Part shown: one piece after another, positions 11,555-21,279 of the stretch | Layout: each line of letters opens with the position of its first letter | Position numbering within the stretch: position 1 is the stretch's first letter | Origin: Microvelia longipes | Taxonomy: Eukaryota; Arthropoda; Insecta; Hemiptera; Veliidae | Direction: 5' to 3' | Length of the DNA: 64,000 nt | Assembly (NCBI GenBank): GCA_018340805.1 | Contig: JACMZG010001914.1 | Location: 27,714,063 to 27,778,062 of the forward strand | Made by a program: the position numbers and the translations under genes | Notes under the pieces: generated by a model | Told to the model about the DNA's origin: nothing | Database searches by the model: none | The model's input: only the letters and a program-made list of their open reading frames with translations

Positions 11555-11876
11555 CTTGGAAAAACGTAAAATTAATCCCGATATATTATGGAAATATATA
11601 ACTTTAGTCTTTGAGTTTCGAAGTTAGTGAATGAAATGATAAAATAAATAAATAAACTGATAAATAATTGCAACAAAAATCAACGTGCTGCGTGTGTCGT
11701 TTCGTATCTCTTATTTTGGGTTAAAATTTGACAATATTTGTGAATTACTATTTTCGATGTACAGCAATGTTTAAACAACACTTTAAATTAAAAAATACGC
11801 GTATAGAAACGTTTAAAATTTGTTAAAATACAGATTAAATTGCTATTCTTCTTCTTCTTGTTGTAATAAGTATCTT

Positions 11877-12165
11877 TGAATACTTATATCTCCAAAACGA
11901 AGCCAGCACAATTTTTTTTAAATTTGTGGCACAAATTAGCACGAAATTAGCTCAAAATAACAGAACCGGTCTGATGTCAAAATTCCAACATGGGGGGCTG
12001 GCGACATGTTGCCCTAATCTTTGAACCCTAATATTATCGAAACGGGGCAAGCACAAAATTTAAATTTGAGGCACAAATTAGCACAAAATTATGTCACCGG
12101 TCCAATGTCGAAGTTCCACCATGGGGGGGGGGGGCTGGCGACATGGCCCTTCTATAGATGATTTT
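11877..12165 (+). repeat. Right part of the ~130-bp tandem array split by the LINE
   Basis: Units resemble 3456-3713: AGCACAAAATTTAAATT, GGCACAAATTAGCAC, a GGTCTGATGTC/GGTCCAATGTC block and a G-run followed by CTGGCGACATG. A run of about ten Gs near 12,123-12,132 is likely to vary in length. Confidence 0.7.
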
Positions 12166-12244
12166 TTTGATTTTTATTTTCATTTTTAATACCACCAATA
12201 CACATTGTAATCGCGTACTGACAGTACTGAGACATCATTTATGC

Positions 12245-13930
12245 CGTAGGTACATGGGAAAAGTATTGTGTTTGCAAAAAAATTGAAAGTTGGGATGTCA
12301 CTGGATTTATCTGTTTCAGGTTTTTCCTATAAGACTTCTGATTGTTTTTTTGCAAAGTTGCCCGTCTGTATTGTAACGTACGGGGTTTTGAGAGGGGTGT
12401 ACGTAATGTAACGTACGGGGTTTTGAGGGGGGGTGTGCGGGGTGTACGTAACGTAAGGATATTGAGAGGTGCAGGTTGAGGTACGTAACGTACGGAGATT
12501 GGTAAGGTTCAGGTAGTATAGGTAACTGAAGCAAAAAGGTAAGAATAAGTGAAGGTATCTGAGGGATTTAATATTTTGACTTTATAAGGTAAATAAATAA
12601 AGGTATCTGAGGGATTTAATTATTTAGATGAGGTGCGACGGATAGCTCGACTCAGGTATTGTCTGACAAGGCTTAATAAAGTGACACAACAACAATAAGT
12701 AGTAGTTGAGTGCAATATATACATATATTTGTTACAATATAAAGGTGAGGGTACAACAATATTTTTATATATGTGAAATAAATGAAATACAACAAGCAAT
12801 AATAAAGGAAAAAAACAAGAGAATATGCTGAGCTGGAACCTGAAGGAGTAGGTCGCAGTCCTTCACGTGTCAGCACAATTCCTGAGATCCCCAAAAGCGG
12901 TAATCCGTACAATTTATGATATGTAATCCAAGATCTCTAATGAGTAAAATCCAATGCTTGAAAATTTCGAAGTTTAAATGCTTAAAAAAAATGCGTTACT
13001 TAAATGCGGTACTCAAATGCGGTGTATCACAACATGTTTATTTTCAAGTCCAGCTCCACAACGGTCCACTGGTTCGTTCATAACCTAAGACAAAGACAGG
13101 GTGGGGTTAAGATTCTAAATCATCCCAGAATACCAAATATGTGAATAAACTTGATTTACATCAGAAACTAGTAACTTAGTTCACAATACCTCTATCATTT
13201 TTTAGAGAAAAGAAATCAGCTATCAGCAACTTGAAATGACGGGAACCTGGAATCGAAAACATGTGGATTAGGCCCATGTCTACTTTGATGACGAAATTTC
13301 AAACTCCAAAGTAAAGTTTTGTGGAAAGAAACATGATCATAACTTACATTAGTCCCTGGAGTGATGAATTTGGCTAGATTTATTGCATTTTGAAAAGAAA
13401 GAATTAAGAAACTTAAAATAAATTAACAAGTACATCACGCCATGCCTCTAGCTTCGATCGACCTAGCGTTGCCAACGTAGATGGCCAACCAAACAAAGCT
13501 AAAAACGAAAAAGTTTTGGAAAAAACGAAATATTTTGAAAAAAATGGAAGATTTCTGCAGTGACGACATTACAAAAATGTACCTCAACCTGCACCTCTCA
13601 ATATCCTTACGTTACGTACACCCCGCACCCCCCCCCCCCCTCAAAACCCCGTACGTTACAACGTACGTACACCCCTCTCAAAACCCCGTACGTTACAGTA
13701 TATGTGTGTGTCTGTTATCATCGTTGCTCTTTGTGTATTTATGCTAGAGAGGTAAAACATTGTACAAAAATCAGTCAACCGTTGTAGTTGTGCTATTCAG
13801 AAAATAGGTTTTTATGTCTTCATTAAGCCGCATTAATAACTTAGCGAAAATTTCAAAATATCACATGTAGCAATGTATATGACTATGCACATAAGTTTTA
13901 TTTCATTGTCAGCATTTTAGCGAATTTCCT
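12245..13930 (+). repeat. R-family repeat copy 1, split by a TIR element
   Basis: GAAAAGTATTGTGTTTGC and GGGATGTCAC (12,255-12,301) are diagnostic of a dispersed family seen again near 14.5, 30.6, 52.8 and 53.9 kb. The copy is cut after the CGTCTGTA segment at 12,372 by an inserted element, and resumes at about 13,697 with GTGTGTGTCTGTTATCATCG. It then runs through the shared TTTATGCTAGAGAG and ACAAAAATCAGTC blocks. No coding frame is conserved between copies. Confidence 0.65.
12373..13696. mobile_element. TIR element with ~115-bp ends
   Basis: The left end begins GTAACGTACGGGGTTTTGAG and the right end is its inverse; similarity runs for about 110-120 bp, to GAGGTGCAGGTTGAGGTAC on the left arm. 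GTA on both flanks may be the target duplication. The 1.3-kb interior has no clear transposase. A duplicated GTATCTGAGGGATTTAAT block lies near 12,555 and 12,614. A 79-residue frame at 12,673-12,912 (-) is not recognised. The ends contain C/G homopolymers that probably differ between arms through slippage. Confidence 0.75.
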
Positions 13931-14259
13931 TTGGGAATAAAATTTGCAAATGGGGTAGGCGTCATGGCGGAAGTCGAACCTTGGACCACGACACAAATCC
14001 GTTTCAGATGTCCATAATGACGAAAACTTACGTATAACTTTAAACTTACTTTCAAAGTTTCAACTCTCCAGCATAAATACACTAGGAGTTTTTTATGAAT
14101 TTTTGGCGCCGAATCGAAAATATTCGGTCCGAAGTCGATACGACCACTCTAAGTGACCAAAAAGTCGGTGATCATTATCAGAAAAACTAAAATTTGGCCC
14201 CTAAACAACACATATCTAGTGGCGAGTCGTTCTACATGTTTTTTGGGCCTCCAAGTTGA

Positions 14260-14335
14260 ATATCAGTGGTCCGGAGTCGATACGAGCACTCAAACTCTGG
14301 GTACCTTGGGTTCAAATCCTGGTTGGGACGATCAG
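14260..14335 (+). repeat. Possible tRNA-derived SINE fragment
   Basis: GGTTCAAATCC near 14,310 matches the RNA polymerase III B-box consensus. TGGTCCGGAGTCGAT, about 40 bp upstream, loosely fits an A box. There is no cloverleaf and no complete acceptor stem, so this is a SINE remnant at most and not a tRNA gene. Confidence 0.35.
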
Positions 14336-14402
14336 CGCCAGATTAAATGGCGGACCGGGCGGCCGCCCGGGGCGCAAAATTTTGGGAGGCGCAAAATTAA
14401 GT
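14332..14402 (+). repeat. GC-rich terminus of an unidentified DNA element
   Basis: CAGCGCCAGATTAAATGGCG is followed by the 16-bp perfect palindrome CCGGGCGGCCGCCCGG and paired GGCGCAAAATT motifs. This style of end is common in insect non-autonomous DNA elements. The partner end was not found with confidence. Confidence 0.35.
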
Positions 14403-15054
14403 TTCTATGTATTTAAAAACTTTAATTACACTAAAAATTTTAATTTCTAAAATTTAAAAAATCTGAATGTTAAAAAAATAATTAAATCAGAGATAACTTT
14501 TATACTATTAAGTTTATAAGAAGTATATAAGAAAGGTATTGTGTGTGTCTGTTATCATCGTAACTCCGCTCCTAGTGTATTTATACTAGAGAATTAAAAA
14601 TTTTTTATGACGTTATTAATCCGCAATAATGACAGTAAACATTATATAAAATCAAAAAACGCGGAGAAATTATGCGATCCGATTGAAATTTGACACGCAT
14701 GTATAAGACTAACATGTGTGCCAAGTTTCATATTATCAGCATTAGTTCAATTTTTATGGAATGACTTATGTACGTTTTTAAAAAAATTGTAAAGAATCAG
14801 GAAATGATTCATTTGAGTTGAAATTTAGTACAAGTGTACATCTTTACTTAAAAAATAAGTACACAAAGTTTCGTTTCAATGCGACAAGTATATCCATGAT
14901 TTTTGTTGGATCATAAAAGTTAGGTAGCATTGAGGGAGGTCCAGTGTATGGATGACCGCTGAGAATGAAACAGATGCATTTACTATCTGAGAAATGCAAG
15001 TCCGAAAACATGTTGGAGTTTAAATTTGGTGAATTACATTTATCCAAAAATTTT

Positions 15055-15515
15055 CTACACCTTTTCCAATTTTATTTGAGAAACCGTTATGTTTATTTGA
15101 GAACATATCAATTGTATTTGAGATTAGAAAAATATATTTTAGAAAACATCAATTGAATTTGAGAACAGTGAATTCTATTTAAGAATTTATTAAATGTTTT
15201 TGAGAACTTGTGATTTGATAATGAGAAACTCAAAATTCGGCCAATTTTTACATTACTATTTCTATTTTCAAATTCTCAAAATTCAAATCAAATTCAAATT
15301 CTTCTCAAATTCAAATCACCCTTTCAGAAATGAAATTAAACAATTCTCAATTTTATATAATGCTTTCTCAAATAAAATTGACTATTCTCAACTACATTTG
15401 TTGTTTTTTCAAATTCAACAGACTAATCTAATACATGACAGATATTTTCTCAAATACAAGTCATTATTCTCAAATACAATTAATATCTTCTCAAATAAAT
15501 CTGGAAAAGGTGTAG
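15055..15515. mobile_element. MITE with mirrored TTTGAGAA motifs
   Basis: Terminal inverted repeats are CTACACCTTTTCCA at the left and its inverse at the right, extending into TTTATTTGAGAA. TA next to CACC on both sides may be the target duplication, which would suggest a Tc1/mariner relative. The left half carries TTTGAGAA spaced about every 25-40 bp, and the right half carries its complement TTCTCAAA at similar spacing, so the whole 461 bp could fold back in steps. Confidence 0.7.
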
Positions 15516-15545
15516 TAAATGATATATATAGTTTACTAATTAATT

Positions 15546-15712
<167 letters not shown>

Positions 15713-15887
15713 TTAAATTTTATGAAGTGCCTCCCTAATGAAGCAAATCCGATGTGATGAGGAAAAGTTCTGAGTACCCCGTATCCAATTTTTTTTAATG
15801 AAACTAATAAACAAAAAAACTTATTTGTAAAAAATATGATTGTCGAGGTGCCTTATCTCATTTGGAAAAAACTACGTTTTTTTAAAG

Positions 15888-16082
15888 AAGTCATCTGACT
15901 GAGACCTTAAAATTATATATGTCAATCAATAAAATAAATAGGGTAAACATTTTTAAAGGATTTGTACACTAGATATCCTATTATTTAACTAATAATTGTA
16001 TATTATAGTGTTAATCCCCTTAAAATATTTACCCTATTTTTTTATTTATAAACATATAATTTTGAGTTCTGAATCAGAAAGC
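15888..16082. repeat. Small palindromic MITE-like hairpin
   Basis: The left arm (CCTTAAAATTATAT, AATAGGGTAAACATTTT, AAGGATT) is matched in reverse complement by the right arm (AATCCCCTTAAAATATTTACC, ATATAATTTTGAG). The arms cover about 75 bp each around a short centre near 15,970-16,005. No target duplication was resolved. Confidence 0.6.
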
Positions 16083-17090
16083 TGGTTCTATATTCTCGAA
16101 CAGTGTTGTGATGTGATAAACAAGCTTGTTACTCGTATGTTTTTCACCCTTCTTTAATTTTTTGAGCGTAAGTTTAAAATAATTAGTATTTAATTAGATT
16201 TAAAGTTTTTACTATAATCTACTATTTCTCATTATACTTTGTTATCTTTACAACCTGGGATCTTAAGATCTTATAACCTTAATTTTTATTCTTATTTTAT
16301 TACATCTGTAGTTCTAATGCCTATACTATTCATTATGTTCTATAAAGTTTTAATATTATTTATTTTTCTCTTAGATTTGTCAGGTTTAAGTAAAAAATGT
16401 CATAAAAATTAGCTGAAATAGCAGATTTTAAAATTCCCAAAACCTTTTTTGCAAGTGTGTAAATTGTATAACCTAAATGTACGGTGTCAATACTAGATGC
16501 TTAACAAGCATCAAGTACAACAATACTTGTCATAGTATTGTGCATAGTACAGACTATACAGACCATACTAGTCCGAAGATGAGTTGTAATATAAATTTAA
16601 CGACTTGTTTATTTTGGGGCTAGCAAAGCGAGTTCGAAGCTGGGAGGATAAGTGTAGCGAATCCGATGTGATGAGGAAAAGTTCCGAGGTACCCAACTTT
16701 TTTTAACATAGTTTAAGATTTGTAATAATTGGGGGTCTTGAATGTGACTGCTGTGCCAATATAATTTTAATCATGCATAGCAAGACTGATTATAAACGTT
16801 TATAAGTTGCGAACGGGGATGAGGGAGGGTGCGCGAATTTCGAAGTTCGCCTGGGGCGCCTTAATACCTAGTTTATACCTTAAAAAAAATTCTGGCACGG
16901 TGATCCGCATGTCAGATGAATTACCTTTGGATGCATGTTATCGTGTTTAACAACCCATTTTTTGCTTAAGGTTCCAGTATATGCTTTAAAACCTAAGCAG
17001 TTACTCAATTGTCAAGCAATGCTCATAACTCATTTTGTCTGTATTTTTCATACAGGGAGGGCAATAGGTCATTCCGCGTTTATCTAATTT
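16083..17090. other. Mostly unassigned AT-rich DNA with an R-family 3' end
   Basis: No gene is seen. At 16,605-16,705 is a truncated R-family 3' end (AGCAAAGCGAGTTCGAAGCT, AATCCGATGTGATGAGGAAA, GAGGTACCC). A short hairpin, ACAATACT/AGTATTGT, occurs at about 16,519-16,540. Confidence 0.5.
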
Positions 17091-17094
17091 TAGT

Positions 17095-17660
17095 AACGGA
17101 CGGGGGCATTGAAATGCCTCAGTAGTGATGGTACGTGGTAAAAACATGTATTGGTATTAGAAATGAAAATATAAGTCAAGAAAATATCAATAAATACATT
17201 AGTTTCGCTGCTATAAGGTCGGTCCGTGTTTTTCGACGGACGTACGGACGGGGGCATTGGAATGCCTCAGTAGTGACGGTACGTGGTAAAAACGTGTATT
17301 GGTATTAGAAATGAAATATAGTCAAGAAATATCAATAAATACATTAGTTTCGCTGCTATAAGGTCGGTCCTGGTTTTTCGACGGACGTACGGACGGGGGC
17401 ATTGGAATGCCTCAGTAGTGACGTACGTGGTAAAAACGTGTATTGGTATTAGAAATGAAAATATAAGTCAAGAAAATATCATTAAATACATTAGTTTCGC
17501 TGATATAAGGTCGGTCCGTGTTTTTCTACGGACGGGGGCATTGGAATGCCTCACTAGTGTTGGTACGTGTAAACGTGTATTGGTATAGAAATGAAAATAA
17601 GTCGAGAAAATATCAATAAATACATTAGTTTCGCTGCTATAAGGTCGGTCCGTGTTTTTT
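17095..17660 (+). repeat. ~145-bp satellite, four tandem units
   Basis: GGGGCATT recurs at 17,103, 17,251, 17,396 and 17,535, giving units of 139-148 bp. Each unit holds the near-palindrome GCATTGGAATGC, CTCAGTAGTG, GGTAAAAACGTGTATTGG, and GGTCGGTCC after TTTCGCTGCTATAA. It is inverted relative to the 3,230-3,445 copies. Confidence 0.9.
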
Positions 17661-17811
17661 GTTTTAAGTATGATTATTCACGTACATGAATTTACCGGAC
17701 CGGTTTATTTAGTTCTGTATTGGTTTGTAAGATATAAAAGTCTCCTTATCAATCGATCTATGGTGTTATTATTAAGTTTTTAATCTTTTAAAGAAACTTA
17801 TTTTGATTGCA

Positions 17812-17814
17812 TGT

Positions 17815-17882
<68 letters not shown>
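17812..17882. repeat. (TA)n microsatellite
   Basis: TA dinucleotide run with one break. Confidence 0.95.
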
Positions 17883-17884
17883 CC

Positions 17885-18660
17885 CGAAGGATGCATGCAT
17901 TGATACTAAACTGCTAAGCTCTCATGTATGACATAGTCCAAGACAACTGTGAGGATACTGCTTGCATTTGTATTCTTTATTTACTTGTCACACGTTATAT
18001 GTATAATTAATTATCTCCTTGAAATTTTTTCACACATTTTTATTTACTGTATTTTTATAGACTGCAGTTTAGACAATTATAGATTGGATATCTTTTTGAT
18101 TTTTTTTATAAAGTCTTATTTATTTTATTGTTAAAAAATAGGCATCTCTCTTGTTGTATATTCTTCTTAAGCAGAACCTTTAAGCTAACCTCCCCTCTCT
18201 GTTTGATTTAGTTCAGTTGTTTATGTCCCTGTTTTTTCAATAATGAGTAGGGAATTCCTCTTCTTTAACCACCCCTCCCCCCTCTTTCAGGGGTTACAAT
18301 CCCACCCTAGGATGAAGTTTGTAACCATCATAAAAATTTCATGTAACATTGACTGCATTATTTGAGGCTCATTTAATGAGATGTGTTATTATAAAGTAAT
18401 TGTGTGTTTAACTTGATTCACCATCTTTAATCAAGTCAAATAAATCTCTACCTGAATGACCTCTTTCCAAGATGACACCTGATGATTGACGACTGATTTG
18501 ATCTTTTATTCTTAAATATGTCGTGTGTGAAACTGCTTTAGTTTTAACCCTGGTATTAAGCTTTCAGTTTTTTCTTATAATAAACTAACAATATTTACAT
18601 TGAATGTTACATTTAGAAATTCTTTAGCCGCCTATTTTTTCTAATAATGTAATTTTCTAC
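17885..18660. other. No gene identified
   Basis: AT-rich sequence with pyrimidine-rich patches. A 61-residue frame at 17,949-18,134 is hydrophobic and unsupported. The AT/pyrimidine bias before 18,668 would suit an intron preceding the candidate exon there. Confidence 0.4.
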
Positions 18661-18668
18661 TGTTGCAG

Positions 18669-18836
18669 GTACATTAAAGCAGCACCTGTGAATGTCATGA
18701 CAGTGAGCAGGGTGTGTTCAGAATATTTTACATGATAACCGAGGCACACAAAACAAGAAGCAGAATGAAATTTGCACCTGCCACACAAATTCTAAGCCCT
18801 ACAATGGCAGGCTATAATTGACACAAGTCTAGTCAG
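18669..18836 (+). CDS. Candidate host exon (or exon relic)
   Basis: The segment is bounded by CTGTTGCAG (a good acceptor) and CAG|GTAAAG (a good donor) and is visibly richer in GC than its surroundings. One frame opens with YIKAAPVNVMTVSRVCSEYF and then reaches a stop near 18,735. The exon would therefore be a terminal coding exon whose donor lies in the 3' UTR, or the relic of a decayed gene. I do not recognise the protein. No matching upstream exon was found within the window. Confidence 0.35.
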
Positions 18837-18944
18837 GTAAAGAGAATTCCCTTACTAATTTTAATGTTTTCCTCTTGGTTCTGTAAATAATGATTAAATT
18901 TTTTAAACTTAAGCTCATTTTTCATACTCTAGATCACTCATCTA

Positions 18945-19015
18945 GGGGCGGACTGGGCATTGAGGGCGAGGACGGTACCCTTCCTTGGGTCCCTCAGCCA
19001 AAAATAAACATAAAA
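18945..19015. repeat. DNA-element terminus (GGGGCGGACTGG type)
   Basis: TAGGGGCGGACTGGGCATT, a diverged central part and GGGTCCCTCAGCCAAAAATA match, in inverse orientation, 52,185-52,245. Both look like one end of the same TIR family. Which partner end closes each copy was not resolved. Confidence 0.5.
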
Positions 19016-19071
19016 ATTATCAACATAATAAACATTTTTAAAGTTTAGTATATAATGATGTTATTCATTAT

Positions 19072-19074
<3 letters not shown>

Positions 19075-19142
<68 letters not shown>

Positions 19143-19158
19143 ATATATATTATATTAT
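19075..19158. repeat. (TA)n microsatellite
   Basis: TA dinucleotide run, followed by AATAATAATA. Confidence 0.95.
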
Positions 19159-19424
19159 AATGTATGTAATGTATATATTATAATGTATATATATAATAAT
19201 AATAATAATAAAATAAACAAGTATTCGTAACAATTGTTCAAAAAATGCCTTAGTCTTTTGAGTTAAAAATATAATCTGCAATTATTTGCAATTCAAAGTC
19301 CATCGCAGTTGCCACTGTTGCTAATTAGATATTGATAACAGGAGGGTGAACAAATTTGTGATTTGTACATATGTTTCATACTTTTTCTTCTACTTTTTCT
19401 TTAGAGGGGTATTAATGGAACTGA

Positions 19425-19800
19425 TTGCAATAATATTCATATCATATCTCTTGGTAATCAACTATAGCACCCTCTAATACTTAGTATCTGGTTCAGGTTG
19501 TCTAAGAAGTACTATGAGAGGTTTGTTGGTTGAGGATGATCTCAGGGACCTGATTCCTGTGATCTCTTGTTTCCTCTTCAGCCTGTATTTGCAAGAGTTT
19601 GGAGAGCATCTAATTATTTTTGGAAACCTGATAAAGGTGATTATTTGTTGTAGTTTAATATTATTAGGGCACTTCTTTAGTTTAGGTAACCCCTAAGATT
19701 TTTATGTTAATTTGTTCTTTATTGTGTCAACTATTCATGGTTGCAAAACTCGGTAGTATCAAATGATATATTATGTTGTGATTTATGAATATAAAACAAA
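19425..19800 (+). repeat. Exon-like duplicated segment, copy 1
   Basis: An acceptor-like TATCTGGTTCAG is followed by GTTGTCTAAGAAGTACTATG, a frame reading VEDDLRDLIPVISCFLFSLY then LQEFGEHLIIFGN, and a donor-like AAAG|GTGATT. Copies at 20,930-21,260, 21,455-21,800 and inverted 40,735-41,160 share the same borders and extend into flanking intron-like DNA. Each copy has its own indels (here a stop after YYERFVG), so none is clearly a working exon. It could be an exon relic amplified within a larger repeat. I do not recognise the protein. Confidence 0.5.
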
Positions 19801-20929
19801 GGGGTTGTCTAATCTAAAGAAATACCACTAGAAGATCAATATCACTAACCCTACTTTTTCTTAAGTTAATTTAAATAGGTGTTAAAGGAACTTACTCTAA
19901 TAAGATCCATCCCACTACCTCTACTTTTGCTTAAGTTGATGTCAAGGGGTGTTAAAGGAAGATACTCTTTAAATTGTAAAGTGTGTATAAATTTTGAGTA
20001 TTTAAAGAGTATTCTAGTGTGAATAAAAATGTATCATTTAAATGTGGTCTGATTTTTTTCCTTGCCCCACGTTAATTAACCTTGTAATTAATTTTTACTC
20101 TAAAAACCACTGTCAGCACCATAACTTGGTTATTTACATTTTTGCACCAAATAAACAAGTATTTGTGAGAATTGTTTAAAAAATGCCTTAGTCTTTTGAG
20201 TTAAAAATATAATATTACTCTATGAATCTGCAATTATTTGCGACTAATTAGAAATTGATAACAGGAGGGTGAACAAAATTGTGATTTGTTCATGTGTTTC
20301 TTACTTTTTCTTTTTTTCTGACAATTCTTTTTCAATTTTTTTCTCAATTAAATGTTAAAGTGTTAAACTCACTATTTAATTGGAAAAAACTCTTAAATGG
20401 GTTGTCACAAGTTTTTACATAAAATGATATCAAGGTAAAAATCACATTATTGTACTTTTATTTTCTTTATAGTTAAATTGATTTTATTTTATATTGATTT
20501 TAGCTTCTACAAACTGACTATTTTATTGCATTTAATCATTTAAATTAGTTGTAAAGAGTATTTAAATTAGCTCATAACAAGCAGATTTAGATCATTATTG
20601 GTTTTTTTTTAATAATTATTAATTATTTTTGTTTACTTCATAAAAGAATTAACAACTTACTTAAATCACCCTCTTTTGTATAAATTGGTTGTTGTGAGTA
20701 TTTAAATTAACTAATGATTTCTTAGTTTTTAATGTTACTTGTGTTTTATATTATTTATTGTTTTGAATTTTTTAACAAACTAATTCAATTTTTGTGTTAC
20801 CTTTAAGTTATTTAATAACCGTCTTTTATATTTATAATAAATATATCCTGGTTATCAGTGAATCAAGCTTCAATTACGAATGATAACTGTTGCAGTTATA
20901 TTTGAATCTATGTCATACCATAACAGTTA
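19801..20929. other. Intron-like AT-rich repeat DNA
   Basis: Contains early degenerate units of the 70-bp satellite (ACTACCTCTACTTTTGCTTA near 19,915) and a second copy, at 20,150-20,310, of the block at 19,215-19,395 (AAAATGCCTTAGTCTTTTGA). The end at 20,820-20,929 matches, in reverse, 41,060-41,220. No gene is seen. Confidence 0.5.
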
Positions 20930-21260
20930 ATCTGCTCTAATTCAACTGAAACTGGGTTAATCTCTTGGTAATTAACTATATAGCCCCTCTAATACTTAGT
21001 ATCTTGTTTCAGGTTGTCTAAGAAGTACTATGAGAGGGTTTGTTGTTCAAGAAAAAGTTTTGTTGAGGATGACCCCATCGACCTCATTCCTGTAATCTCT
21101 TGTTTCCTCTTCAGCCTGTATTTGCAGGAGTTTGAAGAGCATCTAATTATTTTTGGAAACTCTGATAAAGGTGATTATTAGTTTGTAGTTTAATATTATT
21201 AGGGCACTTCTTTAGTTTAGGTAACCCCTAATATTTTTGTGTTAATTTGTCAGTTATCAA
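20930..21260 (+). repeat. Exon-like duplicated segment, copy 2
   Basis: This is the longest open version. After TTGTTTCAG the frame reads LSKKYYERVCCSRKSF, then VEDDPIDLIPVISCFLFSLY and LQEFEEHLIIFGNSDKG before GTGATT. It is uninterrupted across roughly 170 bp, so it is the best candidate for a surviving exon of the group. It also carries an insertion of about 15 bp relative to copies 1 and 3. Confidence 0.45.
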
Positions 21261-21279
21261 TCGTGTCAATTGTTATGTT

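Larger units (their letters stand above)
3714..11871 (-). mobile_element. Non-LTR retrotransposon (LINE) with nested DNA element
   Basis: The element reads on the minus strand: 5' region (about 11,555-11,871), ORF1 (11,554-10,475), ORF2 (about 10,490-4,692, broken), a 3' UTR with tandem repeats, and a poly(A) tail seen as a T run at about 3712-3731. Both flanks carry ATCTT (3709-3713 and 11,872-11,876), a probable short target duplication whose exact length is blurred by the T run. Without the 2,954-bp insertion at 6996-9949 the element is about 5.2 kb, a normal size for a two-ORF LINE. The EN-RT layout and PHD-bearing ORF1 point to the Jockey/CR1 group; the clade is not proven. Confidence 0.85.

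Noticed and set aside
12673..12912. 79-residue minus-strand frame with a GISGIVLTREGLRPTPSGS-like start
   Set aside because: The first part looks protein-like, but the rest is low-complexity Leu/Tyr and it lies inside a TIR element. No family could be named.
14300..14335. tRNA gene suggested by a B-box-like GGTTCAAATCC
   Set aside because: No acceptor stem, anticodon arm or convincing A box; at most a SINE remnant.
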